Source: Deltaproteobacteria bacterium HGW-Deltaproteobacteria-15
GTDB taxonomy: Bacteria > Desulfobacterota > DSM-4660 > Desulfatiglandales > HGW-15
NCBI GenBank assembly: GCA_002840535.1
Contig: PHBH01000022.1
Coordinates: 23,057 to 87,056 of the forward strand
DNA length: 64,000 nucleotides
Direction: 5' to 3'
Made by a program: the position numbers and the translations under genes. The notes under the pieces are model-generated. The model saw nothing but the letters and a program-made list of their open reading frames with translations, ran no database searches and had not been told where the DNA came from. Shown here in pieces: positions 18,110-28,433 of this stretch. The stretch's first letter is position 1. Every line of letters begins with the position of its first letter.

Positions 18110-18848
18110 TGGACAGCCCCTCATGGCCCATCTGGGTGAATTCAGAAAGAGACTGGTTGCCAGTGCGATTGCAGTCGGCATAGGCTTTGCAGTCTGCTAT
18201 GCCTTCTCTGAAGAACTCTTCGAAATACTTGCCCAGCCCCTGAAGAGCAACCTTGCCGAAGGGGAAAGGCTTGTCTTCACGAACCTTCCGGATATGTTTT
18301 TCGTTTATCTGAAAACCGCGTTTGTAGCGGGCCTTCTCCTTTCGTCTCCCTTCATTTTTTATCAGATATGGATGTTTATCGCTCCGGGGTTGTACAGGAG
18401 GGAGAAGACGCTCGTCCTCCCGTTCATCTTTTTTTCAACACTCCTTTTTGTGGGAGGGGGGCTTTTCGGGTATTTCGTCGTATTCCCCTTCGGATTCAAA
18501 TTCTTCTTGAGTTTTGAAAACGAGTTCCTGCAGGCCCTCCCTTCAGTCAAACAATACTTCTCCTTTTCCATAAAGCTTCTCCTGGCCTTCGGACTGGTTT
18601 TCGAACTGCCGGTGGTTCTCTTTTTTCTTGCACGAATAGGCGCGGTAACCCCGGCCTCTCTCCGTAAAAAGCGAAAATATGCCATTCTTATGTGCTTCAT
18701 CGTCGGAGCGGTCATCACCCCCCCGGACGTGATTACTCAGTTCATGATGGCCGTGCCCCTGATCGTTCTGTATGAAGTAGGGATCATCGCAGCAATGGTC
18801 GCAGGAAAGAGAAAGCCGGTAGCAGCAGAATCTCCGCCGGCGGAATGA
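18099..18848 (+). CDS. tatC: Sec-independent protein translocase TatC
   Basis: A 249-residue TatC. '[20 protein letters not shown]' is the cytoplasmic N-terminus that recognises the twin-arginine signal. Six hydrophobic helices follow, with '[20 protein letters not shown]', '[16 protein letters not shown]' and '[20 protein letters not shown]', the strongest family motifs. It is the receptor of the Tat pathway. The start lies inside the tatA end (11-base overlap); the alternative ATG eight codons on also fits. Confidence 0.96.
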   Translation: MPANGQPLMAHLGEFRKRLVASAIAVGIGFAVCYAFSEELFEILAQPLKSNLAEGERLVFTNLPDMFFVYLKTAFVAGLLLSSPFIFYQIWMFIAPGLYRREKTLVLPFIFFSTLLFVGGGLFGYFVVFPFGFKFFLSFENEFLQALPSVKQYFSFSIKLLLAFGLVFELPVVLFFLARIGAVTPASLRKKRKYAILMCFIVGAVITPPDVITQFMMAVPLIVLYEVGIIAAMVAGKRKPVAAESPPAE

Positions 18849-18932
18849 CCTCTGGAAAGAGGGTCCGGCGTTTAGAGTTCAGGGTCCAGAGTTCAAGGTT
18901 TGGAAGACGAAATGCCGTGAAATTCGCCAAGT

Positions 18933-18967
18933 CAAAAAAAGCCGCCCTCGCAACGCAAGGACGGCTT
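18933..18967 (-). terminator. Rho-independent terminator of dnaK
   Basis: On the minus strand a stem of 'agccgtccttgcg' pairs imperfectly with 'cgagggcggct' and is followed by seven T. It lies 46 bases after the dnaK stop. Confidence 0.75.
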
Positions 18968-19012
18968 CAACCTTTAGCTGTCAACAATTAACTATTCACA
19001 ATTAACGATTAC

Positions 19013-20923
19013 CTATTTCTTCACCTCTTCGAAATCCGCGTCCACAACGTCCTCGTCTTTGGGCCTTCCGCCAGGCGCGGAGTCAGGCCCCGGGCCTCCC
19101 GCCTCCTGAGCTCCGCCTGTCGCCTTTGTATAAAGGGCTTCGGCAATCTTATGCGAGGTTTGGACCAGTTCGTCGGTCAGCCGCTTGATCTCCTGGGTGT
19201 TCTCAGTGCCCATGGCGCCCTTCAGGTTCTCAATGGCCTTTGTGATGTCGCTCTTGGTGGACTCGTCAATTTTGTCCCCTGCCTCTTTCATGGATTTCTC
19301 GACATTGTAGATCAGCGAGTCTGCTGCGTTTCGTGCATCGATAAGCTCTCTCTTCCTCTTGTCCTCTTCGGAATGGAGCTCGGCGTCTTTTACGAGTCTC
19401 TGGATCTCTTCTTCGCTCAAACCGCTCGATGCGGTGATCTTGATGGATTGCTCTTTCCCGGTCCCCATGTCCTTTGCGGAAACATTCACGATTCCGTTTG
19501 CATCAATATCAAAGGTGACTTCAATCTGGGGAACGCCTCTGGGCGCGGGCGGAATGCCTACCAGCTGAAAACGTCCCAGGGTTTTGTTGTACGCCGCCAT
19601 TTCCCGTTCGCCCTGAAGCACGTGGATCTCCACCGCAGGTTGGTTGTCCGCGGCTGTTGAGAAAATCTGACTTTTCCTGGTAGGTATGGTGGTGTTCTTT
19701 TCAATCAGCTTCGTCGCAACACCGCCAAGGGTCTCTATCCCGAGCGAAAGCGGGGTTACATCCAGGAGAAGAACGTCCTTCACTTCCCCCTTTAACACAC
19801 CCGCCTGAATTGCGGCGCCAATTGCCACCACTTCGTCAGGGTTTACGCCTTTGTTCGGCTCGCGGCCGAAGATTTCCTTCACCTTCTGCTGAACCTTCGG
19901 CATACGCGTCATACCGCCGACCAGAATGGCTTCATTGATTTCCTGAATCTTCAGCCCGGAATCCCTGATCGCAGTGCGGCAGGGCTCCACCACCCTTTCG
20001 ATAAGGTCGTCAACCAATGACTCCAGCTTCGCTCTGGTCAGTTTGATGTTGAGATGCTTTGGTCCGCTGGCATCGGCCGTGATGAAAGGGAGATTGATAT
20101 CGGTTTCCATAGAGCTGGAAAGCTCCATCTTGGCCTTTTCAGCGGCTTCCTTGAGTCTTTGAAGGGCCATTTTGTCATTTCGCAGATCGATGCCCTGGTC
20201 CTTCTTGAACTCACTGGCCAGATAATCCACTACCCTGAGATCGAAATCCTCGCCACCAAGATGGGTATCGCCATTCGTCGCCTTTACCTCGAAAACTCCC
20301 TCCCCGATTTCCAGGATGGAAATATCAAAGGTCCCGCCCCCAAGGTCGAACACCGCGATCTTCTTGTCGCCTTTCTTATCGAGTCCGTACGCGAGAGAAG
20401 CTGCGGTCGGCTCGTTGATGATCCTCAGCACGTTGAGGCCTGAAATCCGCCCCGCATCTTTTGTGGCCTGTCTCTGGCTGTCATTGAAATAGGCCGGTAC
20501 CGTGATCACCGCCTCACTCACTTTTTCTCCCAGGTAGTCCTCCGCCGTCTGCTTCATCTTCACCAGGATCATTGAGGATATCTCGGCGGGGCTGTAATCT
20601 GTACCCCTCACATGGACATGCGCGTCCCCATTTGAGGCTTTGCTGATCTTGTAAGGCAGGATCTTGATATCTCTCTGCACTTCAGGGGAATCATACTTTC
20701 TGCCTATCAGTCTCTTCACGGCAAATATCGTGTTGTCCGGGTTGGTGACAGCCTGTCTCTTAGCGATCTGTCCAACCAGCCTTTCTCCTTTTTCAGTGAA
20801 TGCAACAATGGAGGGAGTCGTCCTGCTTCCCTCGGCATTGGCAATGACCACCGGATCCCCCCCTTCCATGATCGCCACACATGAGTTGGTCGTACCAAGA
20901 TCGATTCCTATTACTTTAGCCAT
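19013..20923 (-). CDS. dnaK: Chaperone DnaK (Hsp70)
   Basis: A 636-residue DnaK. '[18 protein letters not shown]' opens the ATPase domain; '[17 protein letters not shown]' and '[14 protein letters not shown]' are the second and third Hsp70 signatures. The substrate-binding domain starts near '[15 protein letters not shown]'. The end, Gly/Pro-rich then '[13 protein letters not shown]', is typical. It folds and protects proteins with DnaJ and GrpE. GGAGG precedes the ATG. grpE lies upstream on the same strand; dnaJ is not in the window. Confidence 0.98.
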   Translation of the reverse strand: MAKVIGIDLGTTNSCVAIMEGGDPVVIANAEGSRTTPSIVAFTEKGERLVGQIAKRQAVTNPDNTIFAVKRLIGRKYDSPEVQRDIKILPYKISKASNGDAHVHVRGTDYSPAEISSMILVKMKQTAEDYLGEKVSEAVITVPAYFNDSQRQATKDAGRISGLNVLRIINEPTAASLAYGLDKKGDKKIAVFDLGGGTFDISILEIGEGVFEVKATNGDTHLGGEDFDLRVVDYLASEFKKDQGIDLRNDKMALQRLKEAAEKAKMELSSSMETDINLPFITADASGPKHLNIKLTRAKLESLVDDLIERVVEPCRTAIRDSGLKIQEINEAILVGGMTRMPKVQQKVKEIFGREPNKGVNPDEVVAIGAAIQAGVLKGEVKDVLLLDVTPLSLGIETLGGVATKLIEKNTTIPTRKSQIFSTAADNQPAVEIHVLQGEREMAAYNKTLGRFQLVGIPPAPRGVPQIEVTFDIDANGIVNVSAKDMGTGKEQSIKITASSGLSEEEIQRLVKDAELHSEEDKRKRELIDARNAADSLIYNVEKSMKEAGDKIDESTKSDITKAIENLKGAMGTENTQEIKRLTDELVQTSHKIAEALYTKATGGAQEAGGPGPDSAPGGRPKDEDVVDADFEEVKK

Positions 20924-20961
20924 TTCTTCCTCCGTATCTAATAGCGTTTATCGAAACTGCC

Positions 20962-21555
20962 TTATCGGGGGATCTCCTCCCTCTTTTCTGCTTCTGGCCG
21001 GCCTTTACTCACAACGACCATGGCCGGACGTATGAGACGACCATTCAAGGTGTATCCCTTCTGCAGTTCCTGGATGACCGTTCCGACAGGGGCCTGATCA
21101 TCCTCTTTTTCATAAACAGCCTCGTGATAACGCGGGTCAAAGGGAGCGCCCGAGGTATGTACTTCCTGAACCCCTGACTTTCCGAGGCTGTCCTTCAATC
21201 CCTTCAGCGTCAGTTCCACGCCCTCTCTGAGCGCATCCAGCGACTTCTCATCGCGCGCGTGGGCTACCGCTTTATCGAGATTATCCATGAACGGCAAAAT
21301 GGATTTCACCAGATTCTCGTTCGCGTACTTTATCCACTCCTCTTTGTCCCTGGCCGCTCTTTTCTTGATGTTGTCGACTTCCGCCATGGAACGAAGATAG
21401 AGATCATGGTCGCGGTCCGCTTTCTCCTTCAACTCGCGAAACGCTTCCACTACTTCTTCTTTTGTCATTTTTTCCAGCGATGCTTCAATGGACCGGTTTT
21501 CCTCGGGGTTCTCCTGATCTGACTCTGAGATGACTTTGCTTTTTTCTTCCTCCAT
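20962..21555 (-). CDS. grpE: Nucleotide exchange factor GrpE
   Basis: About 197 residues from the ATG at 21555; the frame is open to 21645, but the extra residues look like untranslated leader. The acidic N-terminus is followed by a long coiled coil (about 35-95, 'EEVVEAFRELKEKADRDHDL') and the C-terminal beta domain with 'PFDPRYHEAVYEKEDD' and 'GTVIQELQKGYTLNGRLIRP', the GrpE signature. It releases ADP from DnaK. It is 38 bases upstream of dnaK. No CIRCE element or clear sigma32 promoter was found upstream. Confidence 0.95.
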   Translation of the reverse strand: MEEEKSKVISESDQENPEENRSIEASLEKMTKEEVVEAFRELKEKADRDHDLYLRSMAEVDNIKKRAARDKEEWIKYANENLVKSILPFMDNLDKAVAHARDEKSLDALREGVELTLKGLKDSLGKSGVQEVHTSGAPFDPRYHEAVYEKEDDQAPVGTVIQELQKGYTLNGRLIRPAMVVVSKGRPEAEKREEIPR

Positions 21556-21869
21556 GTCTCCGTCTGCATCCTTCTTTTCTGTTTGCCCTTCCTTTAAAAA
21601 AGGCTGAAAAATCAGGCAAATATGAAAGGTCAAATTTATTGTCAAACGTTAAGCATCTCCCTGAGGTTTGTCAACTGGGCAAAAGTGAACAAAAAATACC
21701 TTATGCTCGGCAAACCTGCATGGTTATAGACCAGTGTCCCGAGACATGAATTCGGTTACAAACGCGGAGCATTGCACGGGGGTGGTATTTGGAGAATAAG
21801 GTCACATCGCTACTGCAGGAAATCTTGAAAAGCCAGTATGCAGGAAGGCCGGCAGGTGCTTTGGAAGCA
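21556..21869. other. Non-coding region upstream of grpE
   Basis: The gap is about 440 bases up to purC. On the minus strand 'ttgaca' at about 21672-21677 and a second 'ttgaca' nearer grpE could be -35 boxes, but neither has a good -10. A small hairpin 'gtgctttggaagcac' lies near 21857-21871, beside the terminator-like stem. A frame of 61 codons here (21789-21974) shows no protein features. A small RNA is possible but unproven. Confidence 0.35.
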
Positions 21870-21898
21870 CAAAGCCGCGCCCCTGAGCGCGGCTTCTT
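21870..21898 (-). terminator. Hairpin downstream of purC, probable terminator
   Basis: A perfect 8-bp stem agccgcgc/gcgcggct with loop ccctga on the plus strand. Read on the minus strand, after purC, it is followed by 'ttgtgctt', a weak T run. It sits about 100 bases beyond the purC stop. Confidence 0.5.
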
Positions 21899-21998
21899 AA
21901 AGAAAACTCACCTTCTGACCACCCCTGCACCCGGAGGGATTATTTCCCGGGGGAGGGGCATTGCCGAGATGTGACATCAGGGCATCAAACCCTCGCTT

Positions 21999-22895
21999 TC
22001 AGGACAGCCCGTGTCCGGTAAGCCTTGACAGCGCCTCCAGGTACTTTTCCCGCGTTTTCCGGGTAACCTCTTCCGGGAGTCTGGGAGGAGGGGGTGTTTT
22101 CGGCCAATCAAGGCTATTGAGGTAATCCCTCAGATATTGCTTATCAAAGCTGCTCTGGGGTCCACCCGGGGAGTAGGAATCCATCGGCCAGAACCTTGAG
22201 GAATCCGGAGTCAGCACTTCATCGATCAGAATGACCTTCCCTTCATTCATCCCGAATTCGAACTTGGTATCAGCAATGAGGATTCCCTTCTTTGCAGCAA
22301 GGTCACGTCCAAATCTGTAAAGCGCTATGCTCAGGGAGCGAATCTCCCGGGCAACTCGCTCGCCCAGAATTTCACATGTTTTCTCAAAAGAGATATTCTG
22401 GTCGTGGAGTCCCTGTTCCTCCTTGGTAGATGGAGTAAAAATAGGCTCATCCAGCTTTTCGGACTCCCTCAGCCCTGAAGGAAGGGGAATCCCGCATACA
22501 CTCTGCCGGGCAAGATATTCCGTCCACCCGGACCCGGAGAGATAACCCCTTACAATACACTCCACGGGAATAGGATCGGCCTTTTTAACAAGCATGCTGC
22601 GGCCCTGGAGTTCCTTCCCGTATTTGCGGCATGCCTCAGGATATGAAGAGACATCTGCACTGAGGAGGTGATTGTCTACAATGTGCTTTGACTGCTCGAA
22701 CCAGAAGAGGGAGATGCCGGTCAGGATTCTTCCCTTGTCCGGAATGGGATCCTCCATTACCACATCAAAAGCCGAAATTCGATCGCTGGCGACAATGAGC
22801 AATTTATCCTCGAGTTCATATATATCCCTCACTTTGCCCCTTTTCAGGAGCTTCAACTCTTTCAAATGGGAATGCACCATAGGGCCGTTTGACAT
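21999..22895 (-). CDS. purC: Phosphoribosylaminoimidazole-succinocarboxamide synthase
   Basis: A 298-residue SAICAR synthetase of the long, single-domain type; it joins aspartate to CAIR in purine synthesis, using ATP. '[20 protein letters not shown]' and '[12 protein letters not shown]' start the ATP-grasp-like fold; '[17 protein letters not shown]' and '[15 protein letters not shown]' are the two PurC signatures. Two ATGs lie in tandem; AGGAGG is spaced properly for the second (22895). The gene is alone, divergent from the small gene at 22998. Confidence 0.96.
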   Translation of the reverse strand: MSNGPMVHSHLKELKLLKRGKVRDIYELEDKLLIVASDRISAFDVVMEDPIPDKGRILTGISLFWFEQSKHIVDNHLLSADVSSYPEACRKYGKELQGRSMLVKKADPIPVECIVRGYLSGSGWTEYLARQSVCGIPLPSGLRESEKLDEPIFTPSTKEEQGLHDQNISFEKTCEILGERVAREIRSLSIALYRFGRDLAAKKGILIADTKFEFGMNEGKVILIDEVLTPDSSRFWPMDSYSPGGPQSSFDKQYLRDYLNSLDWPKTPPPPRLPEEVTRKTREKYLEALSRLTGHGLS

Positions 22896-22997
22896 CATGT
22901 CCTCCTGCTCAAATAAGAATTGAAACGTCCTTGGAAATCAAATAAATTCAAAGGCCAAGAGTTACACGGAAATCCCAATCATACACAGAGGATTACA

Positions 22998-23294
22998 ATG
23001 CTTCTTTCAAAAGAAGACCTGGCCAGGAAAAATGCCATTTACGATTTTGACAGAAAAATAGAAGAAATGCATCTGCAGATCCAGCGATATAGTCAGGGCG
23101 CCGAAAATCGGCTGCCCGAGTGGGAGAGGCTGGAAATGGAGCTTCTCCATTTTTCAAGAAAAAAAATCAATGACCTCGAGCTCGCCAAGAATCTTGAAAG
23201 AGTGCAGTACAAATTTCAGAATCGAAAAAAAATATGGCTCCGGTGGATCGAAGAGGCGCATCATTCGGCCGGCGTGGAGAAGGAAAGTACATGA
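22998..23294 (+). CDS. Small helical protein of unknown function
   Basis: 98 residues from the ATG at 22998, chosen because AGAGGA precedes it; the frame continues upstream to 22920 without a good site. The product is highly charged, with long helices ('ENRLPEWERLEMELLHFSRK') that look like a coiled coil, and an end rich in Arg/Lys/Trp ('FQNRKKIWLRWIEEAHHSAG'). There is no signal peptide or known motif. It is divergent from purC and convergent with the lytic transglycosylase, 15 bases away. I do not recognise it. Confidence 0.65.
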   Translation: MLLSKEDLARKNAIYDFDRKIEEMHLQIQRYSQGAENRLPEWERLEMELLHFSRKKINDLELAKNLERVQYKFQNRKKIWLRWIEEAHHSAGVEKEST

Positions 23295-23309
23295 GATTGC
23301 CCGTCACCC

Positions 23310-24716
23310 TCACTGGATCCTGTTTTCCACCCTTTTGAGATACTCTCTATAATAGTCAGACACTTTGTTTCTGAAGAGGACGGTCTCTGCAAAAGGCGGG
23401 ATTCCCTTGTGCTCCTTTACCCTGTGCGAACCTGCATTGTAAGCGGCAAGCGCCAGGCTGAGATCTCCCTCCTGTTCCTGAAGAAGGCGTGCGAAGTACC
23501 GCAGACCATGTTCGATCGCCTGCTCCGGTTTGAAGCGATCATCTTGCCGCTTGCGAAGCAGATCGTTCTTGTACTGCGTCAGGAACTTTTCCTTTTCCTG
23601 GGCCATGGCGATCGACTCCTGCATCAGCTCCCTTGCATGGATGGCGATCTGAAGCCCGTCTTCCGGAGTGATCCTGGCCATAGCGCTCATCGCCTCACTC
23701 CTTTTCTTACGCTCCTGCTCCTTGATCTGGAAAGCCTTTTCAAAGTAACCCGGCTTGAATATGTTCTTCATCCCAAGATCCAGCGCCGTCTGGGGCATTA
23801 TCTGGGTTAGACCCGCGGCTCCGACACGTGAAACGGCAAATGGGTCAAAACCGGATTCCCTCTTCATGAGCGCGAGAAAGAGAAGAGGGTCGACGGACGG
23901 GGCCTTTGGGAACATGCGGTCCAAGGTTGAACAAACCGTATCCAGGTATGTCAGGTCACTCCTATCCAGAGCCTGCTTCCAGATCTCTCGATTTTTCCTT
24001 TTCTCCCCCCGGGGCTCCCTATCGAGGTCAAAAAAAGCCAAGGTCTCCTTAGGTGCTCTGAACTGAAATTGCCTGAAGACCTCGTTCACGAAAACGACGT
24101 TTTCGGAATTCAATGGATAATCGCTCGCGTCAATCCCGTGGCTCTCGTTATAAAAATGGGCAAGAGCGTCCCGGAGCCTGTGCCCGTGCCTTTTCAGCGA
24201 TTCGACGATCAGCCTGTCAATAAGCTGTGACGCAATCGAATCGTTCAATCTTTCGTCCACCTGGGGATCGAGCTTCGACCTGTATACCATCATCTTGTGG
24301 CGCCCCAGCTCAAGGGATTTCTTATAAGAGATAAAGGAATCGGCGATCTGCTGGGCATGCTCATGAAGCGTTTTATCGCGGCGCTGAGAAACCAGAGCCG
24401 CTTTTGCTTTTTCAAGAAATTTGTCCGCCTGTTGAAGGAGTTCCTTGCCCTCAAGATACTCGCGATCCAATAGGACGTTGAGCCCCAGGGACTTTGCCTT
24501 TTCAGGGCCGACCTTCAGGAGCCCTTCTTCTCCCCTGTAAGACCCGTCCTGAAGACTCTCTCCATAAACCCGCTGATTATATGCAATGATAATCTCCTTG
24601 AGCAACGGGTCCACTGAGCCGCAGCAAACAGAAGGGTAGAGCAGAGAAATGCTCGGGACGAGACAGAAAAGAAAAACCAGAGAGGCGATTTTCAAACCAC
24701 CATGTGTTCGATTCAA
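23310..24716 (-). CDS. Lytic transglycosylase with enlarged SLT domain
   Basis: The frame is open to 24986, but a signal peptide ('ASLVFLFCLVPSISLLYPSV') appears only near residue 100. I place the start at the TTG at 24716 after GGTGA; TTG 24695 or ATG 24785 are alternatives. The catalytic SLT domain is C-terminal: 'MKRESGFDPFAVSRVGAAG' holds the catalytic glutamate, then 'LTQIMPQTALDLGM', and 'LALAAYNAGSHRVKEHKGIP' near the end. Between the second and third motifs there is a charged helical insert of about 80 residues not usual in the fold. The region before it is helical and unrecognised. It probably cleaves peptidoglycan in the periplasm. Confidence 0.82.
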   Translation of the reverse strand: MNRTHGGLKIASLVFLFCLVPSISLLYPSVCCGSVDPLLKEIIIAYNQRVYGESLQDGSYRGEEGLLKVGPEKAKSLGLNVLLDREYLEGKELLQQADKFLEKAKAALVSQRRDKTLHEHAQQIADSFISYKKSLELGRHKMMVYRSKLDPQVDERLNDSIASQLIDRLIVESLKRHGHRLRDALAHFYNESHGIDASDYPLNSENVVFVNEVFRQFQFRAPKETLAFFDLDREPRGEKRKNREIWKQALDRSDLTYLDTVCSTLDRMFPKAPSVDPLLFLALMKRESGFDPFAVSRVGAAGLTQIMPQTALDLGMKNIFKPGYFEKAFQIKEQERKKRSEAMSAMARITPEDGLQIAIHARELMQESIAMAQEKEKFLTQYKNDLLRKRQDDRFKPEQAIEHGLRYFARLLQEQEGDLSLALAAYNAGSHRVKEHKGIPPFAETVLFRNKVSDYYREYLKRVENRIQ

Positions 24717-25065
24717 ATTGTCACCGTTTCTTTCAGGTCTGGTGCTGATGACGCGGCCGGAAAATTTCCATGCAAGAATGATCATGCGATAAGCGCGAAC
24801 CCCAGCACCTTGCGAGTAAATGAGAGGAGGCAGCAGCTCCGGCTGGAAGACACCGCAAGAATAAAGGAAAGGGGACAAAAAATCAATCTCCTTCATTGGA
24901 CTCTCCGGGTTTGGGGGGAAGGTGCATGATCCCCTGTCAGGGCACGCATCGATGAGGATCATCCGATGACATTGACAGGGAAACATATGAACTTAATTTG
25001 TTCGAGGCTTGTGCATTGCGCTTAAGTAGAAAAGATTCTTTTTCAATGTGGAGGAGGAACCGCGT
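24717..25065. other. Divergent non-coding region between the transglycosylase and clpB
   Basis: About 350 bases, no supported gene. A plausible clpB promoter has TTGACA (24972-24977) and TAATTT (24994-24999), 16 bases apart. No sigma32-type box was found. The 75-codon plus-strand frame at 24702 lacks protein features. Confidence 0.4.
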
Positions 25066-27648
25066 ATGCGTTTCGATAAGTTTACACTCAAATCCCAGGA
25101 AGTCATCCAGGGGGCCCAGCAGCTTGCGGACAGAGTTGGCCATCAGCAGGTTGAACCCGAGCACATTGTAAGGGTGATTCTCTCTCAGAAGGAAGGCGTC
25201 ATTCCGCCTCTCCTGGGGAAATTGGGGGTCAATCAGGGACAACTCGTGCAGGAAGTGGAGGATATCCTGCAACGAGTGCCCAAGGTATCCGGAGCGGGAG
25301 CCGGGCAGGTGTATATCTCACCAAGGACAAAGGGAGTCCTTGATCGCGCATTTGAAGAAGCGGAACAGATGAAAGATGAGTACGTCAGTCTGGAACATAT
25401 TCTCCTGGCCGTACTGGAGGAGAAGGGGAATGAACTGAACCGGATTCTCTCGCGGGCGGGAATCAGCCGGGACGGCGTATTGAAGGCATTGATCGATATC
25501 CGCGGAGGCCAGAGGATCACAGACCAGAATCCGGAAGACAAATATCAGGCTTTGGAGAAATTTGGAAGGGATCTCACCGCCATTGCCGCAAAAGGGAGTC
25601 TCGATCCGGTGATCGGGAGGGATGAGGAGATTCGAAGAATCGTTCAGGTCCTTTCGCGACGCACCAAGAACAACCCGGTGCTCATCGGGGAGCCCGGGGT
25701 CGGCAAGACGGCTATTGTCGAGGGGTTGGCGCAGAGGATCGTGCAGGGGGACGTGCCGGAGACCTTGAAAGAGAAGAGAGTCGTTGCCCTTGACATCGGG
25801 GCTCTCATCGCAGGCGCCAAATACCGGGGGGAGTTCGAGGACAGGCTCAAGGCAGTGCTCAAGGAGGTCATAGATGCGCAGGGCAGCATCATCCTCTTCA
25901 TCGACGAGATGCACACCCTGGTGGGTGCAGGCGCCGCCGAGGGGGCGATAGATGCCTCCAACATGCTCAAGCCGGCCCTGGCGAGGGGTGAGCTGCGTTG
26001 CGTGGGCGCGACGACCATCAAAGAGTACCGAAAACACATCGAGAAAGATGCTGCGCTGGAGAGGCGATTTCAACCGGTAATGGTAGAGGAGCCGAGCGTC
26101 GAGGACACCATCTCCATTCTTCGGGGTTTGAAGGAAAAGTATGAAGTCCATCACGGCGTAAGGATCAAGGATTCCGCTCTAGTGGCCGCAGCGACCCTGT
26201 CACACCGATACATCACGGACAGGTTTCTCCCGGACAAGGCGATCGATCTGATCGATGAGGCTACCTCGAGGCTCAGGATCGAGATCGACAGCATGCCTTC
26301 GGAGATCGATGATATCCAGCGGAAGATCACCCAGCTTGAAATCGAGAAGGAGGCTCTTAAAAAGGAGAAGGACCGCGCCTCCAGGGAGAGGCTGGAGAAG
26401 ATCGAGTCGGAGATAGGCCAGCTCAAATCACACTCTGAGGAGATGGTTTCCCACTGGAAAAGGGAAAAGGAGGGGATCGCGAGGATACGCGAGATCAAGG
26501 AGAAACTGGAGGCGACGAGAAACGAAGCGCAGATTGCCGAGAGGCAGGGAGACTTGTCTCGCGCGGCAGAACTCAAGTACGGTACGCTCATTGAATTGGA
26601 GAAGAATCTGGATGCGGAGAACCGAGCGCTCGAAGAGCTACAGCAGGGAAAAAAGATGTTGAAGGAGGAAGTGGACAGCGAAGATATCGCCGAAGTGGTC
26701 GCAAAATGGACCGGCATACCGGTATCCCGCCTGCTTGAAGGGGAAAGAGAAAAGCTGCTCAAAATGGAGGAGAGACTCGAATGGAGAGTGGTGGGTCAGA
26801 AACAGGCGATCATGGCCGTCTCGAGTGCTGTGCGGCGCGCCCGCTCCGGGCTCCAGGATCCAAACCGGCCCATCGGGTCCTTCATCTTCATGGGGCCCAC
26901 CGGCGTCGGGAAAACCGAACTCGCAAGGGCACTGGCGGAATTCCTCTTTGACGACGAGCAGTACATGATCCGGGTCGACATGTCGGAGTACATGGAGAAG
27001 CATTCCGTTGCCAGGCTGATCGGCGCTCCTCCGGGATATGTGGGATACGAAGAAGGGGGATATCTCACCGAGGCGGTCCGAAGACATCCCTATTCCGTAG
27101 TCCTTTTCGACGAGATCGAGAAGGCGCACCCGGACGTGTTCAACGCCCTGCTTCAGATCCTGGACGACGGCCGATTAACCGATGGAAAAGGACGAACCGT
27201 GGATTTCAAAAATACCGTCCTCATCATGACCTCCAATGTCGGAAGTCAGTGGATCCAGGAATGGAAAGGTCGAGACGAAAAGGAAATGGAAAAGAGGGTA
27301 ATGGAGACGTTGAGGTCCACCTTCAGGCCTGAATTTCTAAACAGGATTGATGAGATCACGATTTTCAATTCTCTCGGTCATGAGGAGATCAAGAAGATCG
27401 TGGATATTCAGATTCGGCTTCTAAGCCGTCGACTGGAGAGCGCGAAGATCAGACTGGAGCTCACTGAAAACGCAAAGGAGTTCCTCGTGAATGCCGGTTT
27501 CGATCCGGTCTACGGCGCAAGGCCGCTCAAGAGAACCATCCAGCGCTTCATACAGGATCCACTTGCGGTGAAGATTCTGGCCGGGGAAGTAAAGGAGGGG
27601 GATGTGGTGAGAGCGGACGTCGAGAACGGAAAGGTTGTTTTCAGGTGA
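25066..27648 (+). CDS. clpB: ATP-dependent disaggregase ClpB
   Basis: An 860-residue Hsp100. The true ATG is at 25066; the GTG at 25048 is part of the GGAGGAGG ribosome-binding site. The N-domain (about 1-145) is followed by AAA+ module 1 (Walker A 'GEPGVGKTA', Walker B '[14 protein letters not shown]'), the long coiled-coil middle domain (about 410-530, ClpB-specific) and AAA+ module 2 ('[10 protein letters not shown]', '[20 protein letters not shown]'). With DnaK it dissolves protein aggregates. A strong terminator follows. Confidence 0.97.
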   Translation: MRFDKFTLKSQEVIQGAQQLADRVGHQQVEPEHIVRVILSQKEGVIPPLLGKLGVNQGQLVQEVEDILQRVPKVSGAGAGQVYISPRTKGVLDRAFEEAEQMKDEYVSLEHILLAVLEEKGNELNRILSRAGISRDGVLKALIDIRGGQRITDQNPEDKYQALEKFGRDLTAIAAKGSLDPVIGRDEEIRRIVQVLSRRTKNNPVLIGEPGVGKTAIVEGLAQRIVQGDVPETLKEKRVVALDIGALIAGAKYRGEFEDRLKAVLKEVIDAQGSIILFIDEMHTLVGAGAAEGAIDASNMLKPALARGELRCVGATTIKEYRKHIEKDAALERRFQPVMVEEPSVEDTISILRGLKEKYEVHHGVRIKDSALVAAATLSHRYITDRFLPDKAIDLIDEATSRLRIEIDSMPSEIDDIQRKITQLEIEKEALKKEKDRASRERLEKIESEIGQLKSHSEEMVSHWKREKEGIARIREIKEKLEATRNEAQIAERQGDLSRAAELKYGTLIELEKNLDAENRALEELQQGKKMLKEEVDSEDIAEVVAKWTGIPVSRLLEGEREKLLKMEERLEWRVVGQKQAIMAVSSAVRRARSGLQDPNRPIGSFIFMGPTGVGKTELARALAEFLFDDEQYMIRVDMSEYMEKHSVARLIGAPPGYVGYEEGGYLTEAVRRHPYSVVLFDEIEKAHPDVFNALLQILDDGRLTDGKGRTVDFKNTVLIMTSNVGSQWIQEWKGRDEKEMEKRVMETLRSTFRPEFLNRIDEITIFNSLGHEEIKKIVDIQIRLLSRRLESAKIRLELTENAKEFLVNAGFDPVYGARPLKRTIQRFIQDPLAVKILAGEVKEGDVVRADVENGKVVFR

Positions 27649-27670
27649 GATTCGAATCGGTTGCGCCCAT

Positions 27671-27712
27671 AAATAACGGGGACCCTGCCTTGAGGCGTGG
27701 TCCCCGTTATTT
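27671..27712. terminator. Strong terminator after clpB
   Basis: A perfect 14-bp inverted repeat aaataacggggacc/ggtccccgttattt around a 14-base loop, 23 bases after the clpB stop. A/T-rich stem bases on both sides let it work in both directions, for clpB and for the facing IHF gene. Confidence 0.8.
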
Positions 27713-27781
27713 GCATTGAAAGAACAAGTCCTTTCGGGCCCGGTCAGAGACAAAGGACTCTGCCGGCACTCAATCATCACA

Positions 27782-28144
27782 CTACCCTGAGGCTTCGAGC
27801 CCATCGTCTTCTTCCAGCACTCTCAGGTTTCGAGATGCATGGAAGGTGACTACCCTTCTCGATTCCAGTACAATGTTCTCGCCGGTCCTGGGATTTCGCC
27901 CCTTTCGCGCCCACTTGAACTTCACCTGGAACTTGCCGAAACCGGAGATCATGACGAAATCGCCTCGTTCGAGCGCCTTCTTCATGATCTCGAACATGGA
28001 ATCCACGATGCCGGCTGCCTGCTTCTTCGTCAGACGCTGGTGGTTCATTTCCGGAAATAGAAACTGCTGGCGCTCTCGCTTCTTTTTTCGAAGACGGATC
28101 TTTTCCGCAACCCCTCTCGCGATCTGCTCCTTCGTCATGGTCAT
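27782..28144 (-). CDS. HU/IHF family DNA-binding protein with N-terminal extension
   Basis: 120 residues from the ATG at 28144, which follows GGAGG. Residues about 36-110 are a normal HU/IHF fold: 'LTKKQAAGIVDSMFEIMKKA', 'GDFVMISGFGKFQVKFKWAR' and the DNA-intercalating arm 'RKGRNPRTGE', with 'ARKGRNP' favouring IHF. About 35 basic residues ('RLRKKKRERQQF') lie before the fold, longer than usual. The protein bends DNA. It is alone, convergent with clpB. A competing frame at 27777-28178 is a shadow. Confidence 0.92.
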   Translation of the reverse strand: MTMTKEQIARGVAEKIRLRKKKRERQQFLFPEMNHQRLTKKQAAGIVDSMFEIMKKALERGDFVMISGFGKFQVKFKWARKGRNPRTGENIVLESRRVVTFHASRNLRVLEEDDGLEASG

Positions 28145-28433
28145 AACCGTGCCTCCGGAAAAAGCCTCTGATCCCCATCGGTTATTCGGACCATCTCACA
28201 TGCCACGGAGTTTGTCAATGAGGGCTGATAAGAACAGAGAGGATGGTTTTTACCATGTGAGTAAGAAAAAAGGGATTCGGGCGCGCAATTCATGTTATCG
28301 TACACACGCGTACCAACGCGAATCCCCGTCGCAGCAACGCTCTCGCCCCATGGCCAAACCATGTGTTATTTTCAAAGAGCCGGGGTGTTGCCTCTGCAGA
28401 CTATGATAGATCTCAATGGGAGCCGAGTTCTTT

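Noticed and set aside
27777..28178. 133-codon frame over the IHF gene on the same strand
   Set aside because: A frame-shifted shadow; the other frame has the complete HU/IHF fold and a good ribosome-binding site.
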